Shown here piece after piece: positions 59,358-64,000 of a stretch of DNA of 64,000 nucleotides (positions are counted from its first letter, which is position 1; each line of letters begins with the position of its first letter). The stretch is taken from positions 1-64,000 of the forward strand of contig NZ_CM017505.1 in the NCBI RefSeq assembly GCF_007273535.1, read 5' to 3'. The notes under the pieces were generated by a model that was given only the letters and a program-made list of their open reading frames with translations, did no database searches and was not told the DNA's origin. This DNA comes from Niallia circulans. Its GTDB lineage: Bacteria; Bacillota; Bacilli; Bacillales; Cytobacillaceae. Both the position numbers and the translations under genes were made by a program.

Positions 59358-61967
59358 TTATTCTTGAAACCAGGTTAAATCATCATCTGTCCAACCTTCC
59401 GGCAAACCATCTGGAAATGGATTTTCTGGATCTACTGGCTCAATCAGTATTTCATCTTTTTTAATCGTATCGGACCCAATATATCCATACATATATGCAT
59501 AAACATTAATAGAATCCTGAATGTTAAAAGAAACTTGGTTTGCTCCTACTGGATCTATACTTTTGAATTGAACATCGTAACTTCCCAATTCATCTAACCA
59601 GATAGGAATATACAGCTTATTCCCACCGTCTTTTAATTCATTATGAATACGATCATCACCGGATTGCTTCTGTTCTTCCGAGAAAACAGCACCGGTTTTT
59701 TCTTCAATGTATACTTTTGGGAGAGTTACTGTCTGTTGTAGAGTGTCATTGTTGCTTGTTTCTGAAGACGTTGTAACAGCGTTTATAATGGCCTTACTTT
59801 CTTTTTGTGGGTACTCAACATAAGAATCAATCAACCGATTATCTACGAGATATTGGGCCTTAATTGAGGTTAGCGACTTCAAATCATTTTTGTATGTGAT
59901 TTGTTTTGTCATATCTACCCCATAACCACTTTTAATAGGATTCTGTTTTAAAGTAGGTAAGGTTAGAGTTTCGTGAAATTTTTTCATTTCTTTTCCAATT
60001 TCTCTTTCTGTCATGACTACCCCTTTATAGATAGTCGTTTCAACATCATCGGCTTTAAGGTTTAATTGTTCTTCTGAAGATGTATAACCATCTGTATCAA
60101 TCTTTTCTTTCTCATCTTGGATAAATACTTTTTTCTTATCATTTGGGACAATGAGAGCTTCATAGTTGGCATTATAATCCACTTTTAAAGCATCTTTAGG
60201 TATTTTAAGCTCTACTGTTTCCTTTAGTTCTTTGACAGTGAGAGTCTTTTTTAACACCTGTTTATCGGTATCCTTATTAGTAATTAAAATGTCTACTTTT
60301 TCGGTATCCCAACCTGTGGAACTACCTAATAATCCAACATTATACTGAAGTTTTACCGGTAATCCCTTATCATACTTATCCGTGAAGATCTGGATCTTCT
60401 TAGTTCCTAACTCAACAATTGGATGAGTGTAATAAAAATCAACAGTCACATCTTTTCCGTTTACCGTACCTTCTTGCTTTTCAGTACTTTCAGGCATATA
60501 AGGATAAGAAATATTGTTATATTTGTAAGTCAAATTCGTTTTAGGACCATAAGAATAAAATTCACCATCAAACTTCTTAACACTATTAGTTATAATGGTT
60601 TTCCCTTCGGTTTTATCAATATGATTTTCTGTAACATTCCTCTGATACAGTTTTGTTATAGCTGTATTAGAAGACTTTGTAACACCATTGATTGTATTGG
60701 TTGCGGTATTTTTCCACTCAATCACATTATTTTCTACCAATGGTTTTAAATCATCTAAACTTGCAGGAACAACCTTAATTTCTACCCTGTAAGTATTCCC
60801 GTAAAAGGAGCCTTTTTCTAATGAAGATGATTTTGCTTCTAGCAATACACTGTTACCATTACTTTTATCATCAAATAAACCACTTACATCCTTTTGGTCT
60901 TTGTCATAAACCTTAATGGATTCAATCTTTAAACCTTTTGGAACGACGTCTTTCATTTGATAATTGCTATAGTAGAACTCTGTATATTCATCGTGTACCT
61001 GATTAATAATTTCATAGGTGAAATTCTGTTTATAGGAAGTTAAAACATTCTCCTTTTCTAACTTCATTTCACTACTACTTGAAGTATTAATATACTTTTC
61101 AGGTGCAATGGCTTCTGTTCTAGCAAGTTTTGTTCCGGTAATGGAAAAGTATTGTCCAGGTGAAATTAACGCTGTGTCATAGGCTGGTGTTGGTTTAGTA
61201 CTGGCATATCTATACATCTTCACCCAATCGAAAGTAACGCTAGACTGATCACTGAAAGTTGCAGTAAAGCTGGCAAACTTATCACTTTCTTCAGCACTTG
61301 CATTTCCACTGTCAAAAATAAGATGTTTACTGTTGGTGTGCTCATATTTTAACCAATCATCGTTAGTAACGTATAAGTGATCAAAGTTATTTACTTGAGC
61401 ATCGGTAAAAGCAACCCCTTGAATAGAGTCGATGTCATTAATAGTTAAATAACCATTTATCTTAACACTCTTTCCTGATTCATGATCGATAAATTCCCAC
61501 TTTTGCGTAACAGAATTATATCCCTGCATGATATGACCAATGTTATGCATTCGATAACCAATGTTACCTTTCTCGGTTTTCAAACTATCCCAATCCATGA
61601 CAGTTATTTTAAGATCAATTACTTTCCCTTCATACAGTCCAACGTTTTTATAGATAACCCCTTGTTTTCCCTTTTGATTATCACTTGTCGGAACAAAAGA
61701 CCAATATGCAGCCGATTCATTAGATGTTTCGGTAGTAAATTTCTTAGACCATCCTGAACCGAATGTTTCTACCGTTGTATCACTAGTAAACTCCGGATAA
61801 AATGTGTATTTACTACTAATCTCCGTATTTTCATTTACTACTGTTGCAATATCGGTATCTTTTAAGTTGAGTGTTGCCGCAGAAACTACACTTTGTTTCA
61901 TTAGTCCAGGAATAAAGGCAATGCTAAACAATAGAGATAGTACAGATATAAAGCTTAATTTCTTCAC
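59358..61967 (-). CDS. Large secreted surface/adhesin-like protein
   Basis: 869 residues. GTG start at 61967 with AAGGAAG 7 nt upstream. A signal peptide (KKLSFISVLSLLFSIAFIPG, cleavage after VSA-A, about 31) is followed by a jelly-roll-like N-terminal domain (YWSFVPTSDNQKGKQGVIYK..) and several beta-rich domains (TFYYSNYQMKDVVPKGLKIE is typical of isopeptide-type fimbrial domains). There is no LPXTG or C-terminal membrane anchor, so attachment would need a partner. It opens the leftward array, just above the pilin-like gene, and could be a tip adhesin or mating-contact factor. Confidence 0.7.
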   Translation of the reverse strand: MKKLSFISVLSLLFSIAFIPGLMKQSVVSAATLNLKDTDIATVVNENTEISSKYTFYPEFTSDTTVETFGSGWSKKFTTETSNESAAYWSFVPTSDNQKGKQGVIYKNVGLYEGKVIDLKITVMDWDSLKTEKGNIGYRMHNIGHIMQGYNSVTQKWEFIDHESGKSVKINGYLTINDIDSIQGVAFTDAQVNNFDHLYVTNDDWLKYEHTNSKHLIFDSGNASAEESDKFASFTATFSDQSSVTFDWVKMYRYASTKPTPAYDTALISPGQYFSITGTKLARTEAIAPEKYINTSSSSEMKLEKENVLTSYKQNFTYEIINQVHDEYTEFYYSNYQMKDVVPKGLKIESIKVYDKDQKDVSGLFDDKSNGNSVLLEAKSSSLEKGSFYGNTYRVEIKVVPASLDDLKPLVENNVIEWKNTATNTINGVTKSSNTAITKLYQRNVTENHIDKTEGKTIITNSVKKFDGEFYSYGPKTNLTYKYNNISYPYMPESTEKQEGTVNGKDVTVDFYYTHPIVELGTKKIQIFTDKYDKGLPVKLQYNVGLLGSSTGWDTEKVDILITNKDTDKQVLKKTLTVKELKETVELKIPKDALKVDYNANYEALIVPNDKKKVFIQDEKEKIDTDGYTSSEEQLNLKADDVETTIYKGVVMTEREIGKEMKKFHETLTLPTLKQNPIKSGYGVDMTKQITYKNDLKSLTSIKAQYLVDNRLIDSYVEYPQKESKAIINAVTTSSETSNNDTLQQTVTLPKVYIEEKTGAVFSEEQKQSGDDRIHNELKDGGNKLYIPIWLDELGSYDVQFKSIDPVGANQVSFNIQDSINVYAYMYGYIGSDTIKKDEILIEPVDPENPFPDGLPEGWTDDDLTWFQE

Positions 61968-62046
61968 ACTTTTATCTTCCTTTTCTTTAATTTTCTATCT
62001 GGATTATAGCCGTTTCTGTAGGCCCCACCTCCTTTAAAGAAAATAA
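61968..62046 (-). promoter_or_regulatory. Upstream region of the transfer/pilus array
   Basis: Between the terminator of the 81-aa gene and the adhesin gene. On the minus strand it holds AAAGGAGGTGG without a usable start codon, and a TATAAT-like box further down. The promoter of the array is expected here but no full -35/-10 pair is certain. Confidence 0.35.
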
Positions 62047-62085
62047 AAAAAGAGCTATCAATAAATATTATTGATAACTCTTTTG
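62045..62085 (-). terminator. Terminator of the 81-aa gene
   Basis: AAGAGCTATCAATA pairs with TATTGATAACTCTT with one mismatch and T7 on the minus strand. Confidence 0.8.
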
Positions 62086-62105
62086 ACTATAGTTAGTTGA
62101 CTAGT

Positions 62106-62351
62106 TTAAATTAAAGTGGATATATCTAACATTTCTTTTGGTCTAGAGATAGTTTCAACGTTGTTAATATTAATTAAAATTTCTGTAAGACCTGTTTTAA
62201 AAAAGATATTCTCCTTACAATCTTTCTTGATTGATAAAAGTGTGTTGTAAAATTGATTAGCTTTTTCCTCATCTGCAAATTCTAAAACTTCTTTGTTACC
62301 AGAGATAAACCTAACTTCACTAGTCCAAAGATTCTTTTTCATTAAGCTCAC
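62106..62351 (-). CDS. Hypothetical protein, 81 aa
   Basis: A small soluble protein (WTSEVRFISGNKEVLEFADE, EILININNVETISRPKEM) with a mixed fold, unrecognised. ATG at 62351 follows AAGGTGAG. Single gene ended by a terminator. Confidence 0.5.
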   Translation of the reverse strand: MSLMKKNLWTSEVRFISGNKEVLEFADEEKANQFYNTLLSIKKDCKENIFFKTGLTEILININNVETISRPKEMLDISTLI

Positions 62352-62895
62352 CTTTTCCCTGTGACTTTGCCTATTAAATTTGTGTATATTTCTTTAATAT
62401 ACAAATAATCTAAATCTAAATCTAATTCTATATGTCTTTGTTTATGCAACTATTCAGGCTTTGAGTTGCCACCTTATTAAGCAATTCGCTCTCCTTATGA
62501 AAGGATCTTGGCAAATAAACCTTTGCTTCGTCAATTATCAAACAGTGGTTAGCTGTTCTATGGTCATGGCAAAGTACTTAAATGATTACTGATTTCTGGA
62601 TAATCAGGAATAACCTTTAACATTACTTAGGTATGTTAAGCAAGAATCGATTCTGATTTTTGGATAATCAGCAACCTTAACTACACTATGTATGTTAAGA
62701 AAAAATAAAGACACCTTCTAACGTCTAATAACCTTATACTCCTAGCAACCAACCAGGTAACACTTGCGAAGGTACAAGTGCAGTACGTCAACTATATTTA
62801 GTTTTCAAAGATCAATTGCAAATAATCTAGTAGTCTAATAATTTATTATTTGCATATTAAAAACATATACATTCAATCAATAATAGGCGTCTTTT
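62352..62895. other. Intergenic region with a tandem repeat
   Basis: No gene. Two direct repeats of about 50 bp (62589-62640 and 62652-62700) share CTGATTTYTGGATAATCAG and TATGTTAAG. Each can form a hairpin CTGATT/AATCAG. The role is unknown. Confidence 0.5.
62589..62700. repeat. Two-copy direct repeat with hairpins
   Basis: TGATTTCTGGATAATCAG.. at 62590 and TGATTTTTGGATAATCAG.. at 62654, each followed by AACCTTWA and TATGTTAAG. Two tandem copies with a 62-64-bp period. Confidence 0.6.
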
Positions 62896-63156
62896 TTAAC
62901 TAATTTTAATTCTCTTTTTCTTCATAGGCACTAAAGGATTACCGTATTTCTTTCTCTTGGCAATGATAACTCCTTCTGAATTTGTGCAATTTTTAATAAA
63001 TCCATAGATTTCAGTTAGATGCTTTCTATCACCTGTTGCAATATTAAGAAAGTTACCTTTCATGTCAATTTTGACCCAAATTGAACCATCATTAGTCAAC
63101 AACTGCCATGTTTTTTCCTTTACTTCATATTCTGTCCATCCATAGTTAAGTTGCAT
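62896..63156 (-). CDS. Hypothetical protein, 86 aa
   Basis: A small basic protein (GWTEYEVKEKTWQLLTNDGS, then a KRKKYGNPLVPMKKKRIK tail). Unrecognised. ATG at 63156 with AAGGGG upstream. Confidence 0.5.
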   Translation of the reverse strand: MQLNYGWTEYEVKEKTWQLLTNDGSIWVKIDMKGNFLNIATGDRKHLTEIYGFIKNCTNSEGVIIAKRKKYGNPLVPMKKKRIKIS

Positions 63157-63536
63157 CTCATATTATCCCCTTTCGTGTTATTTAAAGTAATAAAGGCGGC
63201 AGCCCACTGGACTACCGCCTTCTCATAAGTACAAAACGTCATAAACAAATTGAAATATTTTCCGGAAACTTTGTTTCTTAAAATCAAAAAAATATAGAGA
63301 AATACAAAATAATGATTTTAAAGAAATATGTATCGCTTTTTGAAAATATTTCTAGTAAAATTAATGACGTTGCTTTTGCAACTTTAGAGAGAGTAAAAGT
63401 ACCAGTAACAAGCCTAATTGTTATTGTTACGAATGTCTAAGAACGTCAATTCTTATCCATTCACTCTTTCTTACACTCTAATTATTGCACAATTTTATTT
63501 GTCGGTCAACACATCGTACTAGGTAATTTTACCTAG
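63157..63536. other. Intergenic region
   Basis: Holds a hairpin AAGGCGG/CCGCCTT (63192-63222). The rest is AT-rich with no credible gene; it should contain the promoter of the 86-aa gene. Confidence 0.4.
63192..63222 (-). terminator. Hairpin
   Basis: AAGGCGG..AG pairs with CT..CCGCCTT. A weak T-rich tail on the minus strand. It may end the lipoprotein transcript. Confidence 0.5.
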
Positions 63537-63998
63537 TTATTGTAATTTAAATGTATAGTTGGAAATTTCCTTTACTGTTGCATCTTTATCCTCTGATGAT
63601 GCTAAATTTTCTGTTATACCTTCTATGTTTCCATCCGCTATTGATCTAAAATAATAAGTATCCCCTTCTTTTACTATTATGAAATTTCTACCTTCTCGTT
63701 TAGAAAATGAACTTTCAATATCACCATACACTTCTGTTGCAACAAGTTTATAAACCTCATATTTATCAACCTTTTCACCTGTTTTTTCAACTGAAGTAAT
63801 ATTATAGTTAGAATCATCTTTATGTTCATCTTTTACTGTCCATGTGTTAGCCGAATCAACGTGTATAATCTCTTTAGTTGCTCTAGCCCCAATTAATGTT
63901 GATCCAACTGGAAGTAACCCTTCTGCTTGCTTATTGCTTTTGCTTTCTTCTTTAGATCCACAAGCAGCTAGTAAAATCACAGTTATTAAGCACATCAA
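63537..63998 (-). CDS. Lipoprotein, truncated by the window edge
   Basis: At least 153 residues. The N-terminus MMCLITVILLAACGSKEESK contains a lipobox (LLAAC) and the usual charged linker; the true start probably lies a few codons beyond the window. The mature part is a small beta-rich domain (FSKREGRNFIIVKEGDTYYF). It would be anchored in the membrane facing out. Function unknown; small plasmid lipoproteins sometimes act in surface exclusion or pheromone systems. Confidence 0.65.
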   Translation of the reverse strand: MMCLITVILLAACGSKEESKSNKQAEGLLPVGSTLIGARATKEIIHVDSANTWTVKDEHKDDSNYNITSVEKTGEKVDKYEVYKLVATEVYGDIESSFSKREGRNFIIVKEGDTYYFRSIADGNIEGITENLASSEDKDATVKEISNYTFKLQ

Positions 63999-64000
63999 AA

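Noticed and set aside
1..64000. Insertion sequences, transposases and tRNA or rRNA genes
   Set aside because: I looked for transposase motifs, terminal inverted repeats and tRNA cloverleaves and found none that hold up.

Overview
The window looks like part of a large conjugative plasmid of a spore-forming Bacillaceae bacterium. It is AT-rich with strong AGGAGG-type ribosome sites. It carries a Rep_3-type initiator with iterons, a ParM/ParR partition locus, a MobP-type relaxase with a probable oriT, and a complete-looking Gram-positive type IV secretion (T4SS) gene set. The species cannot be named from sequence alone. DUF3231, LOV-STAS, YueH-like, SdpR-like and T-box features point to Bacillus and relatives.

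Region 1 (1-16.6 kb) is accessory cargo, sparsely coded and with a chromosome-like style. It holds an SdpR-type autorepressor with a 17-bp inverted-repeat operator, a DUF3231 protein, a GAF-GGDEF diguanylate cyclase, a LOV-STAS blue-light sensor, two tiny membrane proteins, a T-box-controlled methyltransferase (specifier reads as Trp), SAP-domain, VOC, YueH-like and GNAT proteins, an AIPR-family phage-defence protein, a small operator-controlled cassette, an HNH gene broken by an amber codon, and an ATP-dependent DNA ligase. A dispersed repeat family (core ACCTGCC / GGAATGCTGCC) sits between genes here and nowhere else in the window.

Region 2 (16.6-31.6 kb) is the replication and stability core. 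Rep_3 initiator, a cluster of about 11 iterons with single remote copies at 18.5, 19.0, 20.4 and 21.5 kb, and about 2.5 kb of non-coding DNA come first. Then follow a tandem ribbon-helix-helix-like protein behind a 36-bp perfect palindrome and an attenuator, the parM-parR operon with ACAACGTTGT centromere-like repeats, a MerR-HTH/DUF3967 protein, and several unknowns, including a secreted-protein/membrane-protein pair.

Region 3 (31.6-40 kb) runs from a type III toxin-antitoxin system (toxin gene preceded by a terminator and three pseudoknot-forming RNA repeats under a consensus promoter) through a TOPRIM primase-like protein, YdjM-like hydrolase, ArdC/metallopeptidase anti-restriction protein and MobP-type relaxase to two accessory DNA-binding proteins and a nested-hairpin oriT candidate at 39.6 kb. 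These genes would sit next to oriT, as expected for a leading region.

Region 4 (39.8-62 kb) is one long leftward gene array. T4SS parts (VirB8-like, VirB1-like hydrolase, split VirB4, DUF5592, VirB6-like with nine 19-residue repeats, VirD4, VirB2-like pilin) are followed without a break by Tad-type filament genes (CpaF/TadA ATPase, TadB, TadC, TadE-like and small pilin-like proteins) and a large secreted adhesin-like protein. A macro-domain protein sits in the middle. The fusion of conjugation and Tad genes in one array is the most interesting architecture here. The right end holds small unknown genes and the start of a lipoprotein gene.
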